A stretch of DNA of 38,016 nucleotides from the NCBI GenBank assembly GCA_947589135.1, contig CANPZT010000002.1:1-38016 (forward strand), written 5' to 3'. Position numbers and translations under genes: made by a program. Within the stretch, counting starts at the first letter, position 1. Each line of letters begins with the position of its first letter. This DNA is from an uncultured Clostridia bacterium. Its GTDB lineage: Bacteria > Bacillota > Clostridia > TANB77 > CAG-508. A model generated the notes under the pieces. That model was given only the letters and a program-made list of their open reading frames with translations. It had not been told where the DNA came from and did not search any database. This document shows, in pieces, positions 7,927-16,911 of the stretch.

Positions 7927-10900
7927 CTATTTTCCTGTTTTAGGTAGTACTGTCTCGTGTTTTTCTTCTGGTATATGAACAACTGTAGTCCAGTCACTAT
8001 CACTTTCAGCAGTTACACCATAATACATACCAATTGTTTTAGTATGGTTTGTGAAAGTTTCTCCATCTTGTAATGTGTCAAGAGACTTACATTGCATTGT
8101 AGGACTTATACTTTCTTTAAATCCTACATCTACTTTTCCAAAATCATACATTGTTTCAGTAATGTACTCATCTTCGCCAAGTTCTAATGTTGTAAAATCT
8201 AAATTGTAATTCTCTTGTGTACTTAGATTTTCTTTGAATAAAATATAATCTTCTGACTTATTTGTTTTATAATATACTGAATAAGTTAAATCTTGATTCC
8301 AAGTACCTGTTGTCATTGTTTCTAATCTTATATAATCTGTTGGAATATAATCAACCCATTTGAAATTCTCTAAATATACATTTGATGCATTACCTACATT
8401 ACTAAATACATAATCAACCTTTTCTCCTGGTTTAATCTCTGATGTTCCCTCTTTATCTACTGTAACCTTAATATCTACACCATCATTTTCTATTGTTAAA
8501 GGTATAGTTTCATGATTTTTTACAATTTCAAATTCATAAGTATTTTCATTTAATAAATAGTAAACAGAGCCTGTTTCTAATTCTTTTAAATAGTATTTTC
8601 CATAAGGCAATAATTCGCTTTTGGCTTTTCCGTTTTCATCTGTTATAAGTGTTCCAACTAGTTCATCATTTTCGTTATAAATTCCAAATTTAGCATCCTT
8701 TAAAGTTTCTTTTGTTTTACTATCAACTTTTGTTATTTCTACATAACCTTTAATTTTTTCATTTTCAAATGTAACTGATGTTATTTCATCTTGTTTTAAT
8801 TGTACTTTTTTAGTTTCTTCAGTTAGTACATATTCCTTTCTAGTTGCTCTTTCAACTGCTGTATATTCTTGGTCGATAGGTAATCTCTTTGTTGTAGCTT
8901 CACCATTTTCATTAGTAACTATTGTATCAACTACATTTTTATTTTCATCTAAAATATCAAAAGTAACTCCTTCTAATAGAACCTCATTATTATCTAAGTC
9001 TACTTTAATTACTTTTATTTGTCCCTTCTTCTTTTCGTTAGTAAATGTCATTTCTGTAATTTTGTCTTGCTCTAAAATAGCTGTTTGTGGCTCATTATTT
9101 AATACATACCATTCTCCAGTTTTAGTTTCTTGAACTTTGTATTGTTGGTCTATTGGTAATCTTTTACTCGTAGCCTCTCCGTTAGCATCTGTAACAAGTG
9201 TATCTACTACATTTCCTTTTTCATCATAAACATTGAATTCTACATTTGGTATTCTAATTTCGTTATTATCTAAATCCACTTTTATAACTTTAATTTGACC
9301 TTTCTTTTTCTCATTTTCAAATGTAATATTTTCAATTTGGTTTTCTTTTAAAGTTATTGTTTTTTCTTCATCTGATAATACATAATTTTCTAAAGTTTTA
9401 GATTCACGTAATTTTAATTTTTCAAAATCTCTTACAGGATATTTACTTGTAAGTGCTTCACCATCTTTATTTGTTACAATTTTTTCTAATACTTTATTGT
9501 TCTCATCAAGTACTTCAAATTCTACACCTTCAATTTTTGTTTCATTATTATCTTTATCTACTTTTATAACTTTAACTTGTCCTTTTTTCAATTCATTTTC
9601 AACTACTACATCCTTTGTTTTGTTCCATTCAACTTTAACTTGTGTATTTTCTGCTAAGTTGTACCATTTATTAGTTTCTTTTTCAATTAATGAATAATCT
9701 GCAACTCTTAGATTTTCAATATATATCTCTCCATTTACATTAGTACGATAAGTTCCAATAACTTTCTTTTGTTCATGAGAATATAAATCAAATTCTACAT
9801 TTCCTAGTGTTACTTTGTGATTATCTTTATCTACTTTATAAACTTTTAAGTTTCCTCTTTTTCTTTCATTATTAATTGTTTGTACTTTTTGATCTACAAA
9901 ACCTAAATTAATCTTTTGCTCATTTGCATTTAAAATATAATTCTCGTTTGTTTGTATCTCTTTTGCAATAATAGTTCCTGGTCTTAATCTTTCAACTGTT
10001 ATTTCTCCATTTTGGTCAGTAGTATAATTTCCAATGTTTTCTCCATCTTCATATCTAAAATTAAATACTACTCCTGGAACTTTATAATAATTAAATTCTG
10101 CATCTTGTTTTATTATTTTTATAGTAGATTTGTGAGTATTAATAGTAAATTCAGTAATTCCTTGTTCATCAGCCATTGGGTCAAATGTCAATGCATAATC
10201 TTGCCAACTTGAATTTGGTGCTACCCCATAAAATATAGGATATGTCTCACATTTTGCTCTTGCTGATATTGTTACATTTATGTCATTTTTAACTTTATCA
10301 GTCGGAATTGCTATTTTAAAATGTTCGTTACCACTGAAAGTTCCTTTTTCTTGATTATTCATATCTACTATTTTTGAACCTTCTGGAAGCCCATTTGTAG
10401 CTGTTATTGTATATTCGCCCATATTAACAAAACTTGATACACTCATTTCTTGATAACAATAATCTCCATTTTTCACTAAATCGCCTTGTCTATTTATTGT
10501 AACGTTTGCTGATTGTGGAGTTCTTGAACCATTTCTACCTTCATTTACTAAATTAATTATTGCATTTTTTATTTGCTCACCTCTAGTATCTTTACCATGA
10601 TATCTAGTTTCTGGGTTATAGCCATAAAGCACACTATATACCGCTTGTTTAGTAGCAACAAAAGCATCTTCATCTGTGCTACAACCCATTTGACTAGCAG
10701 TCTTATATGGAAAACCTGCTGTGATCGTTCTCCATACATCTACTCTATCCAACAATGTCGAAATGTCAACAGTATATGGAGCTTCATCACCTACACCATG
10801 TTTATTTCCATCTAAGCAATATGCAGGATGAGTTTTTCCTTGATAATTATATCCTACATAATGTGTTATAAGATCAGACCATGCATTTTGTTTTGTATCC

Positions 10901-11046
10901 CAGAATTGTAAATGTCGTTCACATTCACCAAAATCAAGTATTTGTGCACTATCTATTTGTACTGCTGACACTATTCCACTAAAACTATTAATTAAATAAA
11001 TAATTAATAGCAAAATATAAATTATCTTATTTCTTCTTTTAATCAT
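7927..11046 (-). CDS. thioester-domain, six-repeat Cna-B (SpaA-like) surface adhesin
   Basis: 1039 aa. A signal peptide (~1-28) is followed by an N-terminal thioester-type domain with YCLDGN and the ATKQAVYSVL motif, which would form the Cys-Gln thioester. Six Cna-B/SpaA repeats follow from ~315 to ~845. Each opens with a (V/I)xK(V/Q)D core carrying the isopeptide lysine and contains a GE(A/I) turn and a Glu strand. A DUF11-like domain (~850-1020) comes last. The protein ends with LPKTGK and an immediate stop: the sorting motif is present but the hydrophobic helix and basic tail are missing. A covalently wall-anchored adhesin for mating contacts is the natural reading, yet as written it may be secreted or need other anchoring. 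AGGAGG lies 6 nt before the ATG. Confidence 0.85.
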   Translation of the reverse strand: MIKRRNKIIYILLLIIYLINSFSGIVSAVQIDSAQILDFGECERHLQFWDTKQNAWSDLITHYVGYNYQGKTHPAYCLDGNKHGVGDEAPYTVDISTLLDRVDVWRTITAGFPYKTASQMGCSTDEDAFVATKQAVYSVLYGYNPETRYHGKDTRGEQIKNAIINLVNEGRNGSRTPQSANVTINRQGDLVKNGDYCYQEMSVSSFVNMGEYTITATNGLPEGSKIVDMNNQEKGTFSGNEHFKIAIPTDKVKNDINVTISARAKCETYPIFYGVAPNSSWQDYALTFDPMADEQGITEFTINTHKSTIKIIKQDAEFNYYKVPGVVFNFRYEDGENIGNYTTDQNGEITVERLRPGTIIAKEIQTNENYILNANEQKINLGFVDQKVQTINNERKRGNLKVYKVDKDNHKVTLGNVEFDLYSHEQKKVIGTYRTNVNGEIYIENLRVADYSLIEKETNKWYNLAENTQVKVEWNKTKDVVVENELKKGQVKVIKVDKDNNETKIEGVEFEVLDENNKVLEKIVTNKDGEALTSKYPVRDFEKLKLRESKTLENYVLSDEEKTITLKENQIENITFENEKKKGQIKVIKVDLDNNEIRIPNVEFNVYDEKGNVVDTLVTDANGEATSKRLPIDQQYKVQETKTGEWYVLNNEPQTAILEQDKITEMTFTNEKKKGQIKVIKVDLDNNEVLLEGVTFDILDENKNVVDTIVTNENGEATTKRLPIDQEYTAVERATRKEYVLTEETKKVQLKQDEITSVTFENEKIKGYVEITKVDSKTKETLKDAKFGIYNENDELVGTLITDENGKAKSELLPYGKYYLKELETGSVYYLLNENTYEFEIVKNHETIPLTIENDGVDIKVTVDKEGTSEIKPGEKVDYVFSNVGNASNVYLENFKWVDYIPTDYIRLETMTTGTWNQDLTYSVYYKTNKSEDYILFKENLSTQENYNLDFTTLELGEDEYITETMYDFGKVDVGFKESISPTMQCKSLDTLQDGETFTNHTKTIGMYYGVTAESDSDWTTVVHIPEEKHETVLPKTGK

Positions 11047-11055
11047 TTCTTACCT

Positions 11056-11086
11056 CCTAAAAAAGAACACTATTTAAGTGTTCTTT
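11056..11086 (-). terminator. hairpin and T6 just before the adhesin RBS
   Basis: Minus-strand stem AAAGAACACT / AGTGTTCTTT (11086-11077 with 11071-11062), then TTTTTT, then AGGAGG. It looks like an intrinsic terminator that would attenuate adhesin expression. Confidence 0.65.
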
Positions 11087-11097
11087 AAATTTTTATT

Positions 11098-11856
11098 TTA
11101 TAATATAAAACTTTCTGTCCATCTTAACTCGTTACCAATATAATAATCACGAGCATATATTCTTATAGTTCCAAAGCTATTTATTATTGCATTTTTTACT
11201 CTAGTCTCAGTAAATGTAAATCCTGTCGTTTTATTTACAATAGATGAATCAACTACTATATTATATCCTAACTTTTTCATATAACTTGATGGATTAGCAT
11301 TAATAATATTTTTCATCTTACTTATAATTGAATCATTTATTTTAAAACTTTCTTTATTTTGATTTAATGTTTGTGTATTAGTAGTAGATTGTGTTTGTGG
11401 TCTAGCTTGGGACTGAGACTGAGTTTGGGCCTGATTTTGAGTTTGACTTTGACTTGAAGCTTGACTTGGAACTTGAGTTTGAGTTTGACTTGCTATACTT
11501 GATTGTGTCTTTGTTTCTTGCATCTGTATTTTAGAATTTGTTTTCTCACTTTCTTGTTGTTTACTTTCTTGTGTATTTTTATCTACTGATAGATTTACTT
11601 CTTCTTGAATTTTAGTATTATTTGAAACAGAGTTACTTTCTTTGTTTATAATAGAATTGTCATTATCAACATTTTCTATATTTTCTTCAATAGTATTCTC
11701 ACTAATAGATATATTTTCGTTTTGTACTTCTACTATAATTTCATTTTGTTGCTGTGATACTTCTACGTTTTTTTTATATTGATTATGTACAATAAAAGTA
11801 ACACCAATTATACACCAAATAAATAAAATTATAATTAATATTTTTTTCTTTTTCAT
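11098..11856 (-). CDS. membrane-anchored low-complexity (Q/S/T-rich) protein
   Basis: 252 aa, function unknown. An N-terminal membrane helix (IIILFIWCIIGVTFIV) precedes an extracellular N/E/S-rich stretch. A linker of SQTQ/AQTQ-type repeats (~115-160) follows, then a small folded C-terminal domain (~175-252) containing SSYMKKLGYNIVV and VKNAIINSFGTIRIYARDYY. The repeats suggest a flexible spacer spanning the cell wall. It lies between the sortase and adhesin genes, so a role in surface display is inferred from context only. AGAGGTGATG lies before the ATG. Confidence 0.6.
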   Translation of the reverse strand: MKKKKILIIILFIWCIIGVTFIVHNQYKKNVEVSQQQNEIIVEVQNENISISENTIEENIENVDNDNSIINKESNSVSNNTKIQEEVNLSVDKNTQESKQQESEKTNSKIQMQETKTQSSIASQTQTQVPSQASSQSQTQNQAQTQSQSQARPQTQSTTNTQTLNQNKESFKINDSIISKMKNIINANPSSYMKKLGYNIVVDSSIVNKTTGFTFTETRVKNAIINSFGTIRIYARDYYIGNELRWTESFIL

Positions 11857-11941
11857 AAAACATCACCTCTTTATAATAAAAGAATATCATCTTTTACAAA
11901 AAAAGGAAATGCTCAAGAAAAAAATTTTTTTTTTACGTTTT

Positions 11942-12505
11942 TTATATTTCTATTGCTTGAACACATAATCTTTTTGAAGGTTTATTTTTTACACAAGTAA
12001 TTAAAGTTATTATATTGTCTTGTGTATTTTCTAGAACTGATGTATCTGTATCTTCTATTTGTCTAATATCACTTACTCTATAATTCTTTTTACCAAAAAT
12101 ACAAGTATATTCTATATTGTCTCCCTTTTCCAATTTATTTAAGTTTTTCCAGACATTATAGTAATTATGACCTGCTAAACATACATTTCCATCTATAAGT
12201 GGACTGCTTTTAAAATGGCCTATTCCTTTATCTAAAATATCCATTGTTGTACCTTCAAAAATTAGTCCTTCATATTTTATTTTTTCTATTTTAATAATAC
12301 CAATTACATTATTTCCATCAATCTTCACATACAAATCATTTGCATCTTTAATATCTTTATTTTTTTGTATATTATTTTCTTCTATTATTTCATAAGTCTT
12401 ATTTATAATTCTATCTTTATTTGTTTTTTTTAATAAAAATATTGCTCCAATTAATAATACTAACACTATTAGTATAATAAAGGTTATTATACATCTTTTT
12501 TTCAT
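11942..12505 (-). CDS. sortase (class D-like)
   Basis: At 187 aa this is normal for class D-type enzymes. An N-terminal membrane anchor (CIITFIILIVLVLLIGAIFLL) is followed by the sortase barrel. The catalytic triad is visible: His in LAGHN, Cys in ITLITC, and Arg in SKRLCVQA. It cleaves LPXTG-type signals and attaches surface proteins on the outer membrane face. Likely substrate in the element: the LPKTG adhesin encoded two genes downstream. AGGAGG lies 5 nt before the ATG. Confidence 0.85.
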   Translation of the reverse strand: MKKRCIITFIILIVLVLLIGAIFLLKKTNKDRIINKTYEIIEENNIQKNKDIKDANDLYVKIDGNNVIGIIKIEKIKYEGLIFEGTTMDILDKGIGHFKSSPLIDGNVCLAGHNYYNVWKNLNKLEKGDNIEYTCIFGKKNYRVSDIRQIEDTDTSVLENTQDNIITLITCVKNKPSKRLCVQAIEI

Positions 12506-12514
12506 AATGTCCTC

Positions 12515-14095
12515 CTAATTTATTTTTTTACCGATATCTTTATTCCAAGTGTTGATTAAATTTTGTTTTTCAGAATTTGGTATAATAGCTACTCTAAATG
12601 CTGACATCGGCATATTTTGCCTATACATTGCCTCTTGTCCATTGCTTTTTGTTTCTAACCATCCAACATCTGAGACATAAATTTGATAAACTATTGAAAA
12701 ATTTGAATAATCTTTTAGAGCCAGTGTTATTCCTGAAATTCCATATTTATATTTTTGAAGATTCTCTTCAGAAATTGGATTATTTCCATTTATATCTGTT
12801 CTCATATCTGCATTTATTCCAGCTCCTCCAAATTGGAAAAACTTTTTATTATTTATAGTTACTAAATCAGATGAGTTCATTGATTTCCAAGATGTACTAC
12901 TTGGATTATAGCCATAACTATAGACCATTCCAGAATCCATACAAGTAGCTCTTGAACCTGGACCCCAATAATCATAAACATATGCTCTTCCTAAAACGAA
13001 ATCATTTGATGCATATCCTTCAGTTCTAAAAGATAATGCTTCAGTTTTAAAAATTGGATTTGTCAAAACTGATTGCTTTCCTGCTATATCATAATTTCCA
13101 TAACCATAACTCCATCCAATATTTGAATTATGTGATGCATAAATTAATGTTATATATGTTGCTCCAGATACTGAAACTGTCGTTGTTGTTTTATTTCCAG
13201 CTAAATCTGATAATGTTATTTCATATGATACATTACTTATAAACTCTTTATTCAACTTTTTAGAATCAGAAGATATATTCCATCCATTTGTAGGTTGTAT
13301 TTTTTCGTTTGCTGTTAATATTGCATTTATCTTTCCATTACTACTATTTTGTTGACTATAAGTAATAGATGGCTTAGTATTATCAATCGTAATTTGTGTA
13401 TTAACATTAGTTATTCCGTTTTTGTTATTTGCCGTATCTAATGCAAAACCATTTTCAAATATTAATGTCAATATACCATCACTCTGAATATTAGTTAATT
13501 TTAAATTATATATTTTTTCTTTTGAATTATTACTTTCTAAAGTCCAGTTTTTTGTTAGATTAGCTGTATTCTGCCCAACTTTAATTGTAACTTTATTTAA
13601 ATCTATATTTTTAATTTCTATATTATCAGTTATTTTAAATTTTAAGTTTATTTCTTTAGTTGAGTTAGCATATGATGTATAACTAGTATTTGAATTAGTT
13701 ATTGATGTACATTGAATTGTTGGCACTATTTTATCAATATTATTTACTTTTACATCTATAGTTTCTTTATTTCCAGCTAAATCATATATATCAAGTTTTT
13801 CACTTTGATTTTCGGTAAATGTTTTTGTCAGTGTTTTTCCATCAGATGAGAGATTCCATCCACTCTTATTTTTGACTTTCTCATCACTTGTAATAGTTAC
13901 TACAACATCCCCATTTGTTAAAGTTTCTGTGGAATATGAAACTTTTAATTTTGGTGGAGTTCTATCTAAATTTGTTTCAATTATTAATATTTCAGAAGGT
14001 CCTAATACATACTTTGCTAAAACGCTTTTTCCACATATAAGAATTAAAATAAAAATTAAACAAATCCACAAAATTTTAAATTTAATATTTTTCAA
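12515..14095 (-). CDS. secreted Ig-like-repeat surface protein
   Basis: 526 aa starting at TTG with AGGAGG upstream; the RBS overlaps the end of the preceding gene. A signal peptide (LWICLIFILILICGKSVLA) is followed by Ig-like/bacterial cadherin-type repeats. These start with DRTPPKLKVSYS, repeat the motif GWN(L/I)SSD.K.L, and contain YDLAGNKET and SDLAGNKTT, typical of cell-surface Ig-like domains. The C-terminal ~200 residues form a separate domain (YASHNSNIGWSYGYGNYD, SFRTEGYASND) that I do not recognise. There is no LPXTG. It is probably part of the element's extracellular fibre or adhesion layer. Confidence 0.65.
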   Translation of the reverse strand: MKNIKFKILWICLIFILILICGKSVLAKYVLGPSEILIIETNLDRTPPKLKVSYSTETLTNGDVVVTITSDEKVKNKSGWNLSSDGKTLTKTFTENQSEKLDIYDLAGNKETIDVKVNNIDKIVPTIQCTSITNSNTSYTSYANSTKEINLKFKITDNIEIKNIDLNKVTIKVGQNTANLTKNWTLESNNSKEKIYNLKLTNIQSDGILTLIFENGFALDTANNKNGITNVNTQITIDNTKPSITYSQQNSSNGKINAILTANEKIQPTNGWNISSDSKKLNKEFISNVSYEITLSDLAGNKTTTTVSVSGATYITLIYASHNSNIGWSYGYGNYDIAGKQSVLTNPIFKTEALSFRTEGYASNDFVLGRAYVYDYWGPGSRATCMDSGMVYSYGYNPSSTSWKSMNSSDLVTINNKKFFQFGGAGINADMRTDINGNNPISEENLQKYKYGISGITLALKDYSNFSIVYQIYVSDVGWLETKSNGQEAMYRQNMPMSAFRVAIIPNSEKQNLINTWNKDIGKKIN

Positions 14096-14099
14096 TATC

Positions 14100-14888
14100 T
14101 TAACCTCCTTCCGTAGTTCCTAATATAGACATAAGAAATCTATAATTTGTATTATTTGTTGCATCATACGTATCTGTAATATCGTCATTTGTATTAAAAT
14201 CCCAAAACCAATCAATTTTTAAAGTCTTAGTTGAATTTTTAGAAATTTTTCCATTTACACTTTGTGCTAATTCTTCTACTGAATTATAAATATTACCATT
14301 TAACTTAAATTTTAAATTCGTAGGCTTACTTGTTTCTTCTTTTACTTGCATTTTATAGAGCATATCTTTGTTTCCATTTTTTGTACTTATTACAACATAA
14401 AAACTGCCATATGAACCAGGATAAATTATATTTTTATCGCTTACTTTATCAGTTAAATCAACACTTTTAAAGTTTCCGTTTTCATAGTTTATATCAAAAA
14501 CATACTTTATGCCTTCCAAATCTACATCATAATTTACAGTTTCTTTTATTATTTGATTGAAATTAGTATTATTTTTACAAAAAAACAATATATAACTAAA
14601 CAAGATAAGAAAAGCAAATAAAAAAAGCCATATTAACCATAGCTTACTTATTTTTATATCTATATAATAAATTTCTTCATTTTTATTAATAAATTTTATT
14701 GTATGTTTCCCTGATTTTTTATACTTTTTACCATTTTCTAATTCTTCTAATTTATTATTATCTACAATAAATGCTTTTCCTTCAAAGTCTAGTTTAATAT
14801 TTTTATAATATTTGTTTATTTTACTTTGTATTTTAGGTATTTTATCATTTATATATATACCAAAATAATTATTATCTTTTTTATTCAT
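14100..14888 (-). CDS. membrane protein with TasA/CalY-like extracellular domain
   Basis: 262 aa. The cytoplasmic N terminus (~80 aa) has beta strands, then one membrane helix (LWLIWLFLFAFLILFSYILFF), then an extracellular domain. The C-terminal ~120 residues (YPGSYGSFYVVIST, KPTNLKFKLNGNIYNS, SKNSTKTLKIDWFWDF) closely parallel the end of the TasA-like protein at 15830-16433 (KPNNLKFTYDGTTAS, ERIKTLTINWDWEYE). The two are therefore paralogous. A cytoplasmic domain joined to a TasA-like ectodomain is unusual and could anchor the fibre or sense its assembly. Confidence 0.65.
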   Translation of the reverse strand: MNKKDNNYFGIYINDKIPKIQSKINKYYKNIKLDFEGKAFIVDNNKLEELENGKKYKKSGKHTIKFINKNEEIYYIDIKISKLWLIWLFLFAFLILFSYILFFCKNNTNFNQIIKETVNYDVDLEGIKYVFDINYENGNFKSVDLTDKVSDKNIIYPGSYGSFYVVISTKNGNKDMLYKMQVKEETSKPTNLKFKLNGNIYNSVEELAQSVNGKISKNSTKTLKIDWFWDFNTNDDITDTYDATNNTNYRFLMSILGTTEGG

Positions 14889-14897
14889 TTCTTTCTC

Positions 14898-15386
14898 CTA
14901 ACTTTGATTAGCACTAGCTTTTATAAAAATATTTTCTCTTATATCTGTTGTTGCATCTGTTCTTTCTCTATCATATCTAACATTTAGTCTATATGAATGT
15001 GTTGTATTACTATTTTGTTTAAGTTCTATTAATCCTGTCTTTTGATTATTTAATCCTATAACTTGATTATCTTTATATAATGTTAAAATTATTGAAGGAT
15101 CAAGTTTTGGAGTAATCTCAATGGTATATTGTAAATCTGTTTGACTACGATTATTATTCATATCGAAATTTTTTATTGTAAAATAGTAATCTACTTCTGT
15201 ATGTTCATCATTTAAAACCTTTTTTTCTGAATTTTCCATTATAAATATAGGAGTTGCAACTTCTGTATTTGAGTTTCCAGTAATTTTAGAAAAAAAGTTT
15301 GAAAATGTATTTCTATATGAAAGAAGAACAATTAAAGTAACTAAAAGTGCTAATATAAATATTAAAATTTTAATTATTTTTTTCAT
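14898..15386 (-). CDS. small TasA/CalY-like secreted protein
   Basis: 162 aa with an N-terminal membrane or signal segment (IIKILIFILALLVTLIVLLSY). The ectodomain opens with TEVATPIFIMENS, matching the ATVARWSF position of camelysin/TasA proteins, and continues with strands YYFTIKNFD, LQYTIEITPKL and THSYRLNVRYDRER. Its start overlaps the end of the sipW-like gene by 17 nt. Likely a minor fibre component processed by that peptidase. Confidence 0.6.
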   Translation of the reverse strand: MKKIIKILIFILALLVTLIVLLSYRNTFSNFFSKITGNSNTEVATPIFIMENSEKKVLNDEHTEVDYYFTIKNFDMNNNRSQTDLQYTIEITPKLDPSIILTLYKDNQVIGLNNQKTGLIELKQNSNTTHSYRLNVRYDRERTDATTDIRENIFIKASANQS

Positions 15387-15828
15387 TGTACATTCCTTTC
15401 TTTAAAATTTTCATTATTATAATTATTAACATTATAATAACTATTCTTTTTAAATATTTTCTTTTTATTACTAATATAACTTTTCCTTTTACATTCTCAA
15501 TTTTTACATGTTCTTGATCTTCACTATTGTTATTATCACCTTTTGTTATAAAACAATTATCACTTTTGCCTATGATTCTATGAGTAACTAAATATTTACC
15601 TTCGTAATTATAAGTAATAATATCTCCAACTTTATAATTATCTGTTTTTAGTATAACTACAAAATCATTAACATTAAGTTCTGGATACATACTACCAGAC
15701 TTTATCATTAAAACTCTTATTTTTATATTATTGTTTATATTATTTTTCTTATTTAATACAATAAAAATATCTAAAAGCAGTATAATAACAATTAGTAGAA
15801 CAAAGAATATTTTTAAAATCTTATTCAA
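15370..15828 (-). CDS. sipW: SipW-type signal peptidase I
   Basis: 152 aa. The N-terminal membrane helix is followed by MIKSGSMYPEL with the catalytic Ser, YLVTHRII with the His that replaces Lys in the ER/SipW class, TKGDNN with the family Asp, and a C-terminal membrane helix (IVIIMLIIIIMKIL). SipW-type enzymes mature TasA-like fibre proteins. The gene starts at TTG only 1 nt after the tasA-like stop and has no clear RBS. Its translation therefore probably depends on ribosomes finishing the tasA-like gene, which itself needs a +1 frameshift. Confidence 0.85.
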   Translation of the reverse strand: MNKILKIFFVLLIVIILLLDIFIVLNKKNNINNNIKIRVLMIKSGSMYPELNVNDFVVILKTDNYKVGDIITYNYEGKYLVTHRIIGKSDNCFITKGDNNNSEDQEHVKIENVKGKVILVIKRKYLKRIVIIMLIIIIMKILKKGMYNEKNN

Positions 15829-15829
15829 A

Positions 15830-16433
15830 TTAATTATTTGCTGTTGGATTTACTTGTGTTCCAGTTATTATCACATCAAATGTAAAAGTTTTTCCTGCAT
15901 CATTAGTATCTATTTCATCATTTTTTGTTATTTCAGCTTCAGAATTTCCTGTTTCATATTCCCAATCCCAATTTATTGTTAGTGTTTTAATTCTTTCGTC
16001 ATTTAATCCTATTCTTCCTTTTAGAACATCTTGTAATCCTTCAAGTGTTGATGCTGTTGTTCCATCATATGTAAATTTTAAATTGTTTGGCTTGTCTTTA
16101 CAATTGTCAAATGTTATAGCATAATCTATTGCGACATCCGAATCTGTTGTATCTAATACTATATCGAAACTTCCGACTAGTACCTGGTGCAATTTTGTTT
16201 TCAACTAATTTTTCTTGATTATATGTATTGCTTAATTTTATATTAGCAATTCTTTTTGTTTCGTTATTAGCCTTAAAAGACCATCTCGCAACAGTTGCAT
16301 TTCCCTCACCATCTATTTTAGTAAAATATTTAGAGTATGTATTTCCTCCAATTAATCCTAATGTTGCAACAGCAGCTAATATAGTTGTATATGCTGTTGC
16401 TTTTTTAAATTTTTCTTTTAAATTTTTATTCAT
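15830..16433 (-). CDS. TasA/CalY (camelysin)-like fibre protein, requires one +1 frameshift
   Basis: About 200 aa after correction. The signal peptide region (YTTILAAVATLGLIGGNTYS) is followed by KYFTKIDGEGNATVARWSF, the camelysin/TasA hallmark. The zero frame derails after KIAPGTS. Removing the extra C (plus 16175) continues as GSFDIVLDTTDSDVAIDYAITF and runs to NPTANN. The C-terminal half has a paralogue at 14100-14888. TasA-like proteins form extracellular fibres and are cleaved by SipW, encoded immediately downstream. An unshifted ribosome makes a ~108-aa nonsense-tailed product ending at 16107, far from the sipW start. Confidence 0.82.
16173..16175 (-). other. CGG +1 frameshift site, tasA-like gene
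   Basis: Minus-strand CCA GGT ACT AGT [C] GGA AGT TTC GAT. The restored APGTSGSFDI is the expected secreted-domain sequence. Confidence 0.85.
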
Positions 16434-16514
16434 AGCAATCTACCTTTCTTTTTAATTTTTTTTTTATTTTCTATCTTTTGTAATTTTCTTTATCAGAGCA
16501 TATAACCACCTCCT

Positions 16515-16541
16515 AAAAAAGAACTAGAATATCTAGTTCTT
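16515..16541 (-). terminator. hairpin and T6 before the TasA-block
   Basis: Minus-strand stem AAGAACTAGA / TCTAGTTCTT with a 3-nt loop, then a T run and AGGAGGTGG. It separates the transfer genes from the tasA-like block and resembles the hairpin before the adhesin gene. Confidence 0.65.
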
Positions 16542-16896
16542 ACAATTCTTTTATATATTTTGAAATTTTAGAAAATGGAGTTGGATTTGATACTTTTTCA
16601 CATATCTCATCTAAAGTAAAAGGATCAAAAACTATGTCATAAATTCCTAAAATTAAAGCATCTTTTAATTCTTTTACTTTTTCATTTTCTAAAATAAGAA
16701 TAACTTGTATATTTTTTTCTCTAACTTTAAACATAAAGTCCTTAAAATTATATTTGTTAGGTTGTAGTGTCGCAATTAAAACAGTTGCCTCTTGTTCTTC
16801 TAATATATAATCAGGATAATAAACAATTCTACTATCTTTAATTTTTTTACTTAAATCTCTATCAAGTTGTTCATTATCCGTAAATATTAAGACCAT
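16540..16896 (-). CDS. receiver-like (CheY-fold) small protein
   Basis: 118 aa: strands VLIFTDN, RIVYYPD, ATVLIAT, IQVILILEN and IYDIVFDPF alternate with helices, as in a CheY-like or CpaE/TadZ receiver domain. The phosphorylatable Asp position is not clearly kept (VLIATLQ where LLD would be expected), so it may be a pseudo-receiver. There is no output domain. It lies directly after the M23 peptidase gene, with AAGGAGG upstream. A role in localisation or regulation of the transfer machine is inference. Confidence 0.55.
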   Translation of the reverse strand: MVLIFTDNEQLDRDLSKKIKDSRIVYYPDYILEEQEATVLIATLQPNKYNFKDFMFKVREKNIQVILILENEKVKELKDALILGIYDIVFDPFTLDEICEKVSNPTPFSKISKYIKEL

Positions 16897-16911
16897 TTAT
16901 TATTACCTCCT

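Noticed and set aside
9497..10815. Several 60-80-aa plus-strand ORFs inside the adhesin gene
   Set aside because: They are antisense shadows of the repeated Cna-B coding sequence.
11400..11530. Non-coding tandem repeat
   Set aside because: The periodicity is explained by the SQTQ-type linker codons of the membrane-anchored protein.
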